Shown in pieces: positions 42,804-52,363 of a stretch of DNA of 64,000 bases. Each line of letters opens with the position of its first letter. The stretch's first letter is position 1. The stretch spans positions 4,027,400-4,091,399 of the forward strand of contig RPFO01000080.1 in the NCBI GenBank assembly GCA_009746045.1. The letters run 5' to 3'. The notes under the pieces were generated by a model. That model did no database searches. It worked only from the letters and a program-made list of their open reading frames with translations, and was not told where the DNA came from. A program made the position numbers and the translations under genes. The DNA comes from Mesostigma viride. Its lineage: Eukaryota > Streptophyta > Mesostigmatophyceae > Mesostigmatales > Mesostigmataceae.

Positions 42804-43450
42804 AGTTAGCAAACAGCCAGAACTGTGAGTTCCTGGTCTCTCACGCCACACAACGGGATGAGCCAAAGTTGCAAAGGCAGCAACCTTTTAACCCGTGCAC
42901 CAAGCCACGACCACGGTGAGCGTTCCACGTCCAATGTGGGAGCCTCGGTTCGTGCTTGCCAAGATAGCTGGTCATCCCCCATGACCAAGCTATATCCTTT
43001 GCGTTGTTCCTCGTTCCCATCGGCGTGACGAGGCACGTGCAGGCAGGCAAGCAAATCCTCAACGTCCACTGGCATCAGTGCAGAGCCAGGACGAACTGGA
43101 TTTGCCTAGACTCTGCAACCTAGGAAGTACAGGACCTGTCACAAGCCTGCAAGGCCTAGTATCCTTGCAGACCTGTGCCAGTCCTGTATTCCACCAGCCA
43201 CAGGCTGCTGCTCCTCTGGTCTACGTGGACTACAGTCACGTGATAGTCAGGCTAAGCCTGTGCAGGCACGGCCTGCCACGTGTCCTGTCCACTATACCAG
43301 AGGACTGTACCCTAGTTGGCCACGGACGGCTAGGACTTCGGGACCTCATATCTTTCTCGTCCCTTGTCTGTTTCAGGCGGTCAGCACGGCGTTGGAAAGG
43401 TCTTTCCAAACTGCATCCACTTAGCATATTGGTTGCCCAAAATGCTAACT
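42804..43450 (-). repeat. 5' LTR of Copia-A copy 1
   Basis: This 647-bp LTR has AGTTAGC/GCTAACT termini. The sequence just inside (minus strand CGTACTATTGCATTTCTG) is identical in copy 2 and is the place for a primer-binding site. It does not begin TGG, and I cannot match it to a tRNA 3' end. Confidence 0.9.
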
Positions 43451-44657
43451 ATGTAAGTACTGTGACAAGTACACAATAAAGGCGTGGTCATTCTACCTCA
43501 TCAGTCGTAGCAAAATTAATGCACACACACGTGGAATTGAAAGGCAGGCCAGCCGGCGGGCATGCTGCAAAAACAAAGACATCCACATGGGGAAGGAAAA
43601 AACGTATGACCTCGGTCTAACTTAAGTAAACTCACGCTGCCATGTTGTCTCCCTCCTGCAGCCAGGCATCCTGCTTGCGGTAGGTGGCCTTCTTGACCTC
43701 ATTCTGAACATGCAGGTCACCGGGCTGCCAGGCGTCCGTGAGCCCAGGTGGGCCCAGGACGACCCGGATGTTCAACTTCCAGAAAGCCGCGAGCACTTCC
43801 TTGTCGACGTGGGATGCAAGGTTATCGAGGAAGAGAAGAAACTGCGTGCCCTTGTTGCCCACCGCTTCCACGTAGGGCAGTATTAGAGTAAACTAATAAA
43901 TATTACTTTATTAGCTAAAATATAAGAGTAGTAGTAATAGTGAAAATATATAATTACCCTACATACTGCTAGACGAAAAAAATGCTGGAGGTGAGGTTGG
44001 CATATACGTACAATATTTTCAGATGAGTGGTACACAGTCTGAATGTACGTAATAATGTAATAAAATAATAATGAACGTATAATTATAACATGAAGGCGGA
44101 CATGCCTGGAAATAGACGTCCACGTCGGGATGGTAGCTGTCCTTCTCTGAAGCCATGACGTTCCCTGCGCCGCCGAAGATCACTGCGGGGCGTGGCTGCA
44201 TGACGGGTGAGTGTGGGCCCTTCCCTGCGCTGTAGGGGATGATGAATGTGCGCCAGCGTTTGTCCGATGCTGAACCCGCCTGGCCTGCCACCCACACCTC
44301 CTTTTTCCCCTTCTCGTCCCACGTCTCTCTCGCAGGGTTGTTGAAAGTTGCGGGAGTTTCATCGAAGCACCATCTGAGCCACGATGGGAAGTTGCCCCAC
44401 AACTCGTCGAATTCGTTGACCGGATGGTCCGCGCTGCCCTTGTGAGGCATGGACACGAGGTAGCCTTGCACCCTCTCGACGAACCCTTGCATGGTCGCCA
44501 TCTTCTCCTCAGCTGAGCGTGCCTGGGACTTCACATTGGTGCGAAGGCGGGTTGTGAAGCCGTGCCTGAGCCGAAACTTGGTCAAGAAGCCGTCGCTGCA
44601 CACGAAAATTTTCGCGTTCTCGGGGTGAAGCTTGCGCATGGAGTTGAACATCATGTT

Positions 44658-44783
44658 CATGTCCCACGTAGCTCCCACAAAAACCAGCATCTTCATTAAA
44701 ACAATAAGTGGAAGCATACATGTGACACTAATTGACATGCCCGGAGGCACGCCGTTCAAGGCCCTTCATGAAGTACGTTGCCC
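44658..44783 (-). repeat. B2 repeat of the non-autonomous element
   Basis: This 126-bp repeat (CATGTCCCACGTAGCTCCCA to GTACGTTGCCC) is identical by eye to 45238-45363. An ORF running through it from the pogo exon is a junction artefact. Confidence 0.88.
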
Positions 44784-44801
44784 TAGAGGCAACCAAGACA
44801 C

Positions 44802-44817
44802 GGGTGGGTGGGTGGGG
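44802..44817 (+). other. G-quadruplex motif in the B2-A2 spacer
   Basis: GGGTGGGTGGGTGGGG has four G-runs with single T loops. It sits in the 33-bp spacer between B2 and A2, the same place and strand as the motif at 4863-4877 in the autonomous element, although the surrounding spacers differ. Confidence 0.8.
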
Positions 44818-45237
44818 AGCAAAGAAAGAGGCCGACAAAACCAGCCAGAGCGGCTTTTAGTCGCAAAACCTCCCTTATCCCTAGCTAACTGACGTCATTA
44901 AACCCTTATGTTTAGTGGATGCTAGTAAGACGCTAACCGTACAGACCGGGGGTAGAATATCCCGAATCTGCACGGCTAGTATTAAATAATGCGTAGGTTG
45001 TTCTTTTCAGGGGCACTGCACCTCACGCCCCGTTCCGCCCGGGTATAATCAACCCAAGCGCGGAACGCACATTTTATTTAATTCATTTTTCAACCATGCA
45101 CTATATTGCATCTACTAATCACAAAAGCTCTAGCCAAACAGCTACGAGTAAACACTACGACCTATAAGCCGCTCATCCAGCGGCCTCTTGTTCCCGCATT
45201 CACGTATAGAAGAAACTCCGTTCAAAGAACCCCGATT
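44817..45237 (-). repeat. A2 repeat of the non-autonomous element
   Basis: This 421-bp repeat starts GAGCAAAGAAAGAGGCCGAC and ends AAAGAACCCCGATT. It matches 46201-46620 apart from one extra G (ACCGGGGGTAG against ACCGGGGTAG). Confidence 0.88.
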
Positions 45238-45363
45238 CATGTCCCACGTAGCTCCCACAAAAACCAGCATCTTCATTAAAACAATAAGTGGAAGCATACA
45301 TGTGACACTAATTGACATGCCCGGAGGCACGCCGTTCAAGGCCCTTCATGAAGTACGTTGCCC
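45238..45363 (-). repeat. B1 repeat of the non-autonomous element
   Basis: This is the inner 126-bp copy, joined directly to A2 as in the autonomous element. Confidence 0.88.
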
Positions 45364-46200
45364 AATCACCCCCGCCCTGGCTTTCCCTTGAAGCCGCACT
45401 CCACCTTGCTCGTTGTCACAAGTGACCGCCCTGCCGCAAAACGGGAGCCCCCCCACATCGGGAGGCGTGTGCCCGGCGGCTGTGGATGCATGGCCAGGCC
45501 CAAAAAGGCCCAGCGCATTTGCACTGCGATTGCGCACGGCCAGCCTATCATGACCCCTCTCGGGGCCCCGAGTCGGTACCGCTATGGCCGTCTCCCCATA
45601 GACCCGGGGTGCTTCGAGAAAAAACGTGGACCTAGCCCAGGCCCCGCCAGCCCGGATGCCCGAGGCCACAGCCCCAGGCACCTGGCTGAACGAGAGTCCG
45701 TTCAGCCAAGACCGCATTCCCCCCCGAGGTTTCTATGCGTGGGGAAAAAATTTCTAGCTTAGGCGCTTTTCCCATCGCCGTCCCCAGCCCCAACCACCCC
45801 CCCCTCGGCGGAAGGCAATTGCAAAGTTTGCTGGCCAGCAGCAATTTCCGAAGAAAAAGCCGCAGGCCGCGGACCGAGACACGGGTCGCCAGTGCCAGCC
45901 ATCCGGCTCCAACCCGGGGTGCAAGCATCCCCAGGTACGGAGCACCAGCTCGCGCACTGGGCCGACCAAGCGACAGTTGAGCACCTGTCACGGCATCCGG
46001 CCCACCAAAGACCCCAAGCTGGGGAAAAGGTGCGGACCGGAGGTAATCATTTTCTTTTCTTTTAGTTAACCGAGCGAGGAACTACGCCTGGCCGGTTAAC
46101 AACTGGAAGTCTCACCACTGGCCAAGTGGCCAGTGCAACCAGTGCTTTTGGGATTTTGCTCCGCAGCACCCATAGCTGCGGCTGCCGCCGCAACGACAAC
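45364..46200. other. interior of the non-autonomous element
   Basis: This GC-rich unique stretch is unlike its AT-richer repeats. ORFs of up to 134 codons occur on both strands, but none shows RT, RNase H, recombinase or other known motifs. It could be captured host DNA. Confidence 0.5.
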
Positions 46201-46620
46201 GAGCAAAGAAAGAGGCCGACAAAACCAGCCAGAGCGGCTTTTAGTCGCAAAACCTCCCTTATCCCTAGCTAACTGACGTCATTAAACCCTTATGTTTAGT
46301 GGATGCTAGTAAGACGCTAACCGTACAGACCGGGGTAGAATATCCCGAATCTGCACGGCTAGTATTAAATAATGCGTAGGTTGTTCTTTTCAGGGGCACT
46401 GCACCTCACGCCCCGTTCCGCCCGGGTATAATCAACCCAAGCGCGGAACGCACATTTTATTTAATTCATTTTTCAACCATGCACTATATTGCATCTACTA
46501 ATCACAAAAGCTCTAGCCAAACAGCTACGAGTAAACACTACGACCTATAAGCCGCTCATCCAGCGGCCTCTTGTTCCCGCATTCACGTATAGAAGAAACT
46601 CCGTTCAAAGAACCCCGATT
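46201..46620 (-). repeat. A1 repeat of the non-autonomous element
   Basis: This is the 420-bp upstream copy. It ends at GATT 46620 and is followed at once by CTGCACAAC, the reverse complement of the pogo intron's acceptor. Confidence 0.88.
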
Positions 46621-47601
46621 CTGCACAACATGCATTGCACAAACAAATATTAAAACAGGACAAGAAGAACATTTTAGGCAGCAAAAAAGGTTTCTTTGGT
46701 GCAGGTAGCTGCTTAAGCCCAACTGATTATCTCGTGACATTGCCCTGCATCATGAGCAATATCTTTCAAATAAAGGGGGGGCAGCTGGGATATCGCCAAG
46801 AAATGAGCAAGACTGCTAGTTTCCAACCCTTACATAATTCATGATCACCCGTTGCTGGGTGGTAATTACGCTGCATCATTTGGCTGCATGCAACGAAGAA
46901 GACCATTACATACTTTCGGCTCTTCCACGTCCAATTCTCACTGGGCCGGGCTGCATGCATACTCATGAAACAATCGAAACTCAGCAAACTAGTGCGACAT
47001 GTACAAAATGCAGCAGGAAAAATACCGACAATTATGATGGAAATAAACTTATGCGCACAAGCGCGCGGTTGACCGTGTACCCCTTGCTCCGATATTCGCG
47101 AATCTCAGTGGCCACCTCTTTCTCCACCAAGGGAAACTTGGCCGTAGTCGGGTTTCTGACACGACTTGGGCACTTCTTCCCCGCTAGCTTGGGGTTGTCT
47201 GCTGCAGCCTTGATGGCCGCCTCCTCTGTGAGCATGCGGTTGAAGGTTGAAATCGGGATGGGGGGTCGCTAACTAGTTTTGCAGAATTGGCGCTGCGACA
47301 ATCCGCTCTCGTGAAAGGCGTCCAGAATCTTCCGCTTGGTGCGCATATCCCTGAACGTAATTTCATCTCGCGGCGCACGGCTTACTTTTTCGCCCTTGTC
47401 AGCTGGTTTGTCGGAGTTTACCAGCCCCGCTTCTGATGCCGTGGTTAGCCCTGCCTGTCGTAGTTGCTTTTCCCTCGTCCTCGGTGACATGCGGCACAAG
47501 AAAGCTTGCAGGTCCAGACCTGCGGGGGCATCACCCGAGCCGCCGACAGCTGGCCCTGCGGATGATGGACTGCACTCCGGCTCGCCTGAGCCGCTCGCCA
47601 T

Positions 47602-47797
47602 AGCGGCTCACCGTATATAGTTAGAGTCCTCAGACCACGGATGCAGTCACGTGTTCAATAATTAGTTAATTGATCATTAACTGATGCAGCTGACTAGCAC
47701 TCTCTAACAAAAGTCACGTGCCAACGTACTGTACGTAGCCAGCGTGTGCCTCTCTCACCTCCTTACAGTATACCATGTTAATTACGCCGGCAGAAGG
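47602..47797. other. upstream flank of the pogo-like gene
   Basis: About 196 bp of unique sequence lies before the next retrotransposon remnant. It includes two GTCACGTG boxes and TAATTAGTTAATTGATCATTAA. No gene is seen. Confidence 0.5.
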
Positions 47798-48437
47798 AGT
47801 TAGCATTTTGGGCAACCAATATGCTAAGTGGATGCAGTTTGGAAAGACCTTTCCAACGCCGTGCTGACCGCCTGAAACAGACAAGGGACGAGAAAGATAT
47901 GAGGTCCCGAAGTCCTAGCCGTCCGTGGCCGACTAGGGTACAGTCCTCTGGTATAGTGGACAGGACACGTGGCAGGCCGTGCCTGCACAGGCTTAGCCTG
48001 ACTATCACGTGACTGTGGTCCACGTAGACCAGAGGAGCAGCAGCCTGTGGCTGGTGGAATACAGGACTGGTACAGGTCTGCAAGGATACTAGGCCTTGCA
48101 GGCTTGTGACAGGTCCTGTACTTCCTAGGTTGCAGAGTCTAGGCAAATCCAGTTCGTCCTGGCTCTGCACTGATGCCAGTGGACGTTGAGGATTTGCTTG
48201 CCTGCCTGCACGTGCCTCGTCACGCCGATCTTGGCATCCTGTAATCCCAGCCATTGGACTAGGTAATGTGCCTTGACTTTAATCTAGCACCAAGTTCCCA
48301 AGGAAAGGTTGGGAGCTGACCAAGGGGTCAGGGGATAACCTGGGGTGACCTCTGATTCACTGGCCAGTACACCTAGCCTGGTCCAAGGGCAGATATGTTG
48401 TTACCCAAAGGAGGCAGGAACCTGGGCCCTCAAAGGT
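47798..48437 (+). mobile_element. Copia-A copy 0, internally deleted remnant
   Basis: A 5' LTR portion (47798-48229) breaks off at CACGCCGAT and is joined to ~207 bp of the family's 3' untranslated region (48230-48437), in the same orientation. Everything between, about 7 kb in an intact element, is deleted. The remaining 3' portion is cut off by copy 2, which begins at 48438 inside it. Confidence 0.8.
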
Positions 48438-49085
48438 AGTTAGCATTTTGGGCAACCAATATGCTAAGTGGATGCAGTTTGGAAAGACCTTTCCAACGCC
48501 GTGCTGACCGCCTGAAACAGACAAGGGACGAGAAAGATATGAGGTCCCGAAGTCCTAGCCGTCCGTGGCCAACTAGGGTACAGTCCTCTGGTATAGTGGA
48601 CAGGACACGTGGCAGGCCGTGCCTGCACAGGCTTAGCCTGACTATCACGTGACTGTGGTCCACGTAGACCAGAGGAGCAGCAGCCTGTGGCTGGTGGAAT
48701 ACAGAACTGGCACAGGTCTGCAAGGATACTAGGCCTTGCAGGCTTGTGACAGGTCCTGTACTTCCTAGGTTGCAGAGTCTAGGCAAATCCAGTTCGTCCT
48801 GGCTCTGCACTGATGCCAGTGGACGTTGGGGATTTGCTTGCCTGCCTGCACGTGCCTCGTCACGCCGATGGGAACGAGGAACAACGCAAAGGATATAGCT
48901 TGGTCATGGGGGATGACCAGCTATCTTGGCAAGCACGAACCGAGGCTCCCACATTGGACGTGGAAACGCTCACCGTGGTCGTGACTTGGTGCACGGGTTA
49001 AAAGGTTGCTGCCTTTGCAACTTTGGCTCATCCCGTTGTGTGGCGTGAGAGACCAGGAACTCACAGTTCTGGCTGTTTGCTAACT
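48438..49085 (+). repeat. 5' LTR of Copia-A copy 2
   Basis: This 648-bp LTR starts AGTTAGCATTTTGGG and ends TGTTTGCTAACT. It is followed by CGTACTATTGCATTTCTG and then ATG at 49119, which opens a short frame rather than the long ORF1. Confidence 0.9.
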
Positions 49086-49263
49086 CGTACTATTGCATTT
49101 CTGTTTGCAAGGTTTTCATGTCGGCCGAGGCTCGGGTCGAGACACCTCCCCCAGGCGCGAAGCAGCTCCTGAGTTGCCAGCGCGCGAAAACGCATCCTAC
49201 CCCTATACCCACCAATCCAACGCTTCTACATTTGTGCAAGCCGCCTACGTTGCGAGGGGCCTT

Positions 49264-49608
49264 AGTTAATGCCCGACCGGCTCAGCTATGGCGGTCGGTC
49301 ACGTTGAGCTTGGGATAAGGTGAACACAGAGAACTGCTGTCGGAGCTAGCCCACCACTGGTTTATGTCTTAGCCAGCAAACCCTATCCGGTTAGCCGTAA
49401 CGGTGGGACAAGCTAGCTGTCCGTACCGACCCGGATAAGGCCCCGGACTGGGGCCTAGGTGGCGCCGGCCCTAGGCGCCGCCCTTAGACCGGTCGACCGC
49501 ACCGGACCGCCGGATTATAGCCGGCGGCTTAGCGGACGCTAGCGGAAGGCGTGCGGACGGACATGGGGAACTTAGAGCCAGATCCTAGGGCTCTAGAGTT
49601 ACTCAACT
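49264..49608 (+). repeat. 5' LTR of Copia-B
   Basis: This 345-bp GC-rich LTR contains the palindromic GGTGGCGCCGGCCCTAGGCG region and an inverted CCGCCGG..CCGGCGG. The only difference from the 3' LTR I see is CGCACCGG against CGCATCGG. Confidence 0.92.
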
Positions 49609-49937
49609 CCGACATACTCTTTTGTTCTTTGATTAATTATCAAAATAATTACATCAAATGCAGACCATACAAAACCCTCTAAGGTAGGGAACTCAAGGGG
49701 GCCTCAAGGCCGTCAAAATCACCACGGTATGGACCCGCGCCCTTGTGATCACACATGAATAGTGATGTAATAAGTATCGAGCAAAAAACCAACTATGCCA
49801 CCAGACAAAAGGTGACCCATTTATTAGGACCAGTGACCCGCCGACGGGCCCAAGGCACCGTCCAACGTGGCTAGGGTATGGTGAGGACAAGCAAAAAAAA
49901 CTACCACCATGATATTCGTGAATGCTAGCAACACAGG
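49609..49937 (+). other. Copia-B 5' leader
   Basis: About 330 bp lies between LTR and gag. A strong ATG context, ACCACCATGA (ATG at 49909), opens only ten codons before TGA. The gag frame is -1 to it and has no ATG of its own until deep inside the ORF. GGGTGAGT at 49936 could be a splice donor. How gag starts is unresolved. Confidence 0.5.
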
Positions 49938-51320
49938 GTGAGTTATGGCTGTATTCATTGCGCACGCATTGCGGACGACAACAAACAAACCTGGGAAGTT
50001 TTTTACAACGGTCTAGATGCCCACTTGTCGCGGTCTAAGGAAGAGGCCGACGAGCAAGCCTTCAACGACTTCGAGGGCTATGCAGTTAATAAGGCAAATT
50101 TGCCCGGGGCTGCACGTGATTTCCAGGTCTTCGTGCACAAGCACAAGCTGCTAGATACTCTCAAGCCCATTTTCCTGTGCAATCGATTTCTCAAGAAATG
50201 CGACCTGTCGTCGGATGTGCATCTGACCATAGCGACGGAACTCAAAAAGAAGAGTGCCGTCAGTTTCGACGAGGGCATGCTGTATTTAATCTCATGCTTC
50301 AAGAGTGCGCAGTCCAAGCCGGCTGCCTCGGCTGCTCTGCCATCCCTGCGCAAGGTGGATGCCGGCGCGTCCTCTTCTTCAGGCGCAGAGGCTCCAATTA
50401 CGCGGTCGGAGCTTACGGCCATCCTGAAAAAGGTCGTCGGCCACGGCAACAACGGGGGCCAGCGAGGGCGCAAGCGCGGGCATGGTGGCGACGCCAAGCA
50501 GGGTGATCATCCCCCGGCCAAGCGGCAGCAGGGGGCGTCTACTGACCGCAAGCAACGCTGTGAGCGCTGCTTCGGACGTCGCCATGTCCGGGATGACTGC
50601 CGAGTTCGCCCGGACCTGGAGCTCGAGGACAACCTTTGCCGCAAGTGCCACGACGTTCTGCGTGGTCACAGCGTGGAGGCGTGCAAGGCCAAGCGCATCG
50701 TCGTCCACGGCACACGCGAGGAGTGGGCAGAGCGACGGGCAGCACGAAAGTCAGGTGAGAGCACGCTCGATACCCCTTCTTTTGCTCAATGCGTCACGCT
50801 GAACCGGGCCGTCGTAGAGCCTGACGTCGTTCCTAAAAGCAACGTGACTGCATCCTCTGTCTCATTCCGTGATGTGCTCACGCAATCCGTTGATGCTGCT
50901 CTGGCTCTGTCGCGCCAGGATCACGTGCTTCCTGAGCACGGGTCTACAATGCGTGACCTAAGCAATGTGGTGTCTTCTAGGTCGGGTGTGTACAACGCCG
51001 AGCGACCAAGCACTACTGCAGCACCCCAGCTAGATTCTGGGGCGGTTGGGCCTATGAGGAATGTTGTGACAGTGCAAGAGAATGCTGGGCGGGCAGATGT
51101 TCTCGGTACACACCACCCTAGTGTGGATCTTCACATTGGCAAGGTGCTCACACGGGCGGCCTTTCGTGCAGCCTCTGAAGCTGCCCAGTTAGCCAATGTC
51201 ACTACCCCAGTAGTCACCCCACCTGTTGAGAATCCTGACAATGCCACTGCACCTCAGGCTGTCACCCTGAAACATACCAGATGCACCGTGCATACGGGCA
51301 TGAGGCCCAAGCCGAGGTAG
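49938..51320 (+). CDS. Copia-B Gag
   Basis: A ~460-residue frame is open from 49929 (GTG at 49938, no nearby ATG). The N-terminal ~130 residues are capsid-like helical segments (EADEQAFNDFEGYAV, FVHKHKLLDTL). After a Lys/Arg/Gly linker come two zinc knuckles, CERCFGRRHVRDDC (CX2CX4HX4C) and CRKCHDVLRGHSVEAC (CX2CX6HX4C), near residues 212-255. The rest is a Thr/Val-rich tail. Gag would form the particle and package RNA. The end overlaps the next ORF by ~90 bases in the -1 frame, without a recognisable slippery heptamer. Confidence 0.75.
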   Translation: MSYGCIHCARIADDNKQTWEVFYNGLDAHLSRSKEEADEQAFNDFEGYAVNKANLPGAARDFQVFVHKHKLLDTLKPIFLCNRFLKKCDLSSDVHLTIATELKKKSAVSFDEGMLYLISCFKSAQSKPAASAALPSLRKVDAGASSSSGAEAPITRSELTAILKKVVGHGNNGGQRGRKRGHGGDAKQGDHPPAKRQQGASTDRKQRCERCFGRRHVRDDCRVRPDLELEDNLCRKCHDVLRGHSVEACKAKRIVVHGTREEWAERRAARKSGESTLDTPSFAQCVTLNRAVVEPDVVPKSNVTASSVSFRDVLTQSVDAALALSRQDHVLPEHGSTMRDLSNVVSSRSGVYNAERPSTTAAPQLDSGAVGPMRNVVTVQENAGRADVLGTHHPSVDLHIGKVLTRAAFRAASEAAQLANVTTPVVTPPVENPDNATAPQAVTLKHTRCTVHTGMRPKPR

Positions 51321-52363
51321 AGGGGGCACACATGTTAGGGGCACCTTTATACAACGAGCTGAAGAATGTGCGTGCTCAGTGTCCTGCCTGCATCAAGATC
51401 AGGAAGAAGTCGCGTAGGCGGCATGCCAAGACTCCACCCTTGGAGCGAGGGTACCTTGTGGGGGATGTCATGCACATGGAAGGGGGGGACACCTATTTCA
51501 TAGTCAAGGATAGGTTCAGCAAGGTCACCTACATTGAGCCGCTGCCCCACATGTATGAGGCTGACCTGCACAGGGCTATCAAGATCAGCCTGGCTTTCTT
51601 TCATCCCGTAGTGGAGCTCATGCTAGACCAGCAGTTCCGCTGTGTGCAAGGTTTGCCGGGGATGGAGGCCGTGGTCATCGTGGGGCGTGAGGATCACGGC
51701 AATATGGGCATGATAGATCGCACTGTAAGCTATGTCAAGACTGTGGCAGCCAAGCGACAGGATAACCCACATGGCAAATCCTACGCGGTCAAGACGGCGT
51801 GGTGCAAGGAGCTCATGCATGTGTGCAACCATAGGCACGTGCTTGATGTCAAGGGCTTTGGGCTAGTCACGCCTCGGGGGCTGTCAGCGGGCACCTACTC
51901 ACCCGAGGTAGTAGAGGCATACCAACAGCATCTACAGGATACCGCCGCCAAGCTGCGGCTCAAGGATGCCACGCTGCCTGATTTGTCTAGCGCTTTTGAG
52001 GTCGGGCAGTTGGTCATGTTCCACAAGGAGAGCTCGCCCAGCGGCAAACGGGGCACCATGCAGGGGCCTGGGGCCATCACAAAGTTAGACTGGCCGCTGC
52101 GGGTCATAGACATAGAGTGGAATGATCGGGTGTATAGGGTACCATGGGCATCGGTGGCAGGCTATAAGCAAGGGGATAGCATGGAGAGTGAGCTGGCAGC
52201 CAACAGGGCACTGGGGTGGGTAGTGAAGGATAATGCGCCTGTCGTAGCATCTGAGGTGGTACCCCACGGGTCGCTCCCAGGGGCAGACACAGCTACACCC
52301 CCCCCTCCCCTGGGCCCCAATATGACCCCGTGGATGGGTGGGATGAGGATGGGGTGGGTTTGA
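51230..52363 (+). CDS. Copia-B integrase
   Basis: Open from 51230, with ATG 51281. The HHCC finger is HRAYGHEAQAEVEG to CPACIKIRKK, near the N-terminus. Core motifs are GDVMHMEGG (first Asp, aligned with QMDIQHIRG of Copia-A), ELMLDQQF (second Asp) and GNMGMIDRTV, where Asp (51716-51718) replaces the catalytic Glu of Copia-A's GQQGAVERSI. Spacing between the second and third acidic residues is short (~29). The C-terminal part (GQLVMFHKESSPSGKRG, WNDRVYRVPWASV) resembles the SH3-like integrase tail. It would insert the cDNA. The frame ends at 52363, overlapping the next ORF. Confidence 0.75.

Larger units (their letters stand above)
35008..43450 (-). mobile_element. Copia-A copy 1 (GAG-IN-PR-RT-RH retrotransposon)
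   Basis: It is bounded by direct 647-651-bp LTRs (42804-43450 upstream, 35008-35658 downstream on the minus strand). Internally it encodes an extra 5' ORF, gag with a CCHC knuckle, then integrase, protease-like, RT and RNase H domains. A ~1-kb untranslated region and a polypurine tract precede the 3' LTR. Several single-base deletions break the frames, so it is inactive. Flanking pentamers (CCTGC and ATGTA) do not match. Since one side is the plus-strand gene and the other the pogo gene, the copy may derive from recombination between two Copia-A insertions. Confidence 0.88.
44658..46620 (-). mobile_element. non-autonomous split-direct-repeat (PAT-like) element
   Basis: It has the same layout as 4717-10214, namely A1 (46620-46201), interior, B1 (45363-45238), A2 (45237-44817), G-rich spacer (44816-44784) and B2 (44783-44658), but the 837-bp interior has no RT or recombinase. 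A repeats are 420-421 bp with one length difference; B repeats are 126 bp. Short motifs (AAAGAGGCCGAC in A, CATTAAAACAATAAGTG in B) tie it to the autonomous element, whose recombinase it may borrow. It is inserted exactly between an intron's TTGTGCAG acceptor and the next exon of the pogo gene, without a target duplication. Confidence 0.88.
43516..47601 (-). pseudogene. pogo-like (CENP-B/Tigger type) DDE transposase-derived gene, disrupted
   Basis: Exons from 47601: a Ser/Gly N-terminus and a first helix-turn-helix (TKRKILDAFHESGLSQRQF), then an in-frame TAG at 47269-47271, then a second DNA-binding part (PLVEKEVATEIREYRSKGY) ending at donor 47059. The exon 44657-44106 has SDGFLTKFRLRHG and the DDE core (WCFDETPATF, WRTFIIPYSAG, HPDVDVYF). 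The exon 43892-43636 has LLFLDNLASHVD and LTDAWQPGDLHVQNEVKK. The exon 43564-43516 ends at TAA. Phases match at every junction, with a GC donor at 44105. Pogo-family proteins bind DNA with a CENP-B domain and cut it with a DDD/E site. The TAG and the insertion at 44658-46620 show it is dead in this copy. Confidence 0.8.

Noticed and set aside
51230-51320. Programmed -1 frameshift between Copia-B gag and integrase
   Set aside because: The frames overlap in the right relation but no slippery heptamer is present in phase; an indel or another mechanism is as likely.
51455-51500. Apparent Asp-to-Glu change of the first catalytic residue in the Copia-B integrase (MHMEGG)
   Set aside because: Better alignment of DVMHMEGG with Copia-A DIQHIRG keeps the first Asp; only the third residue differs.
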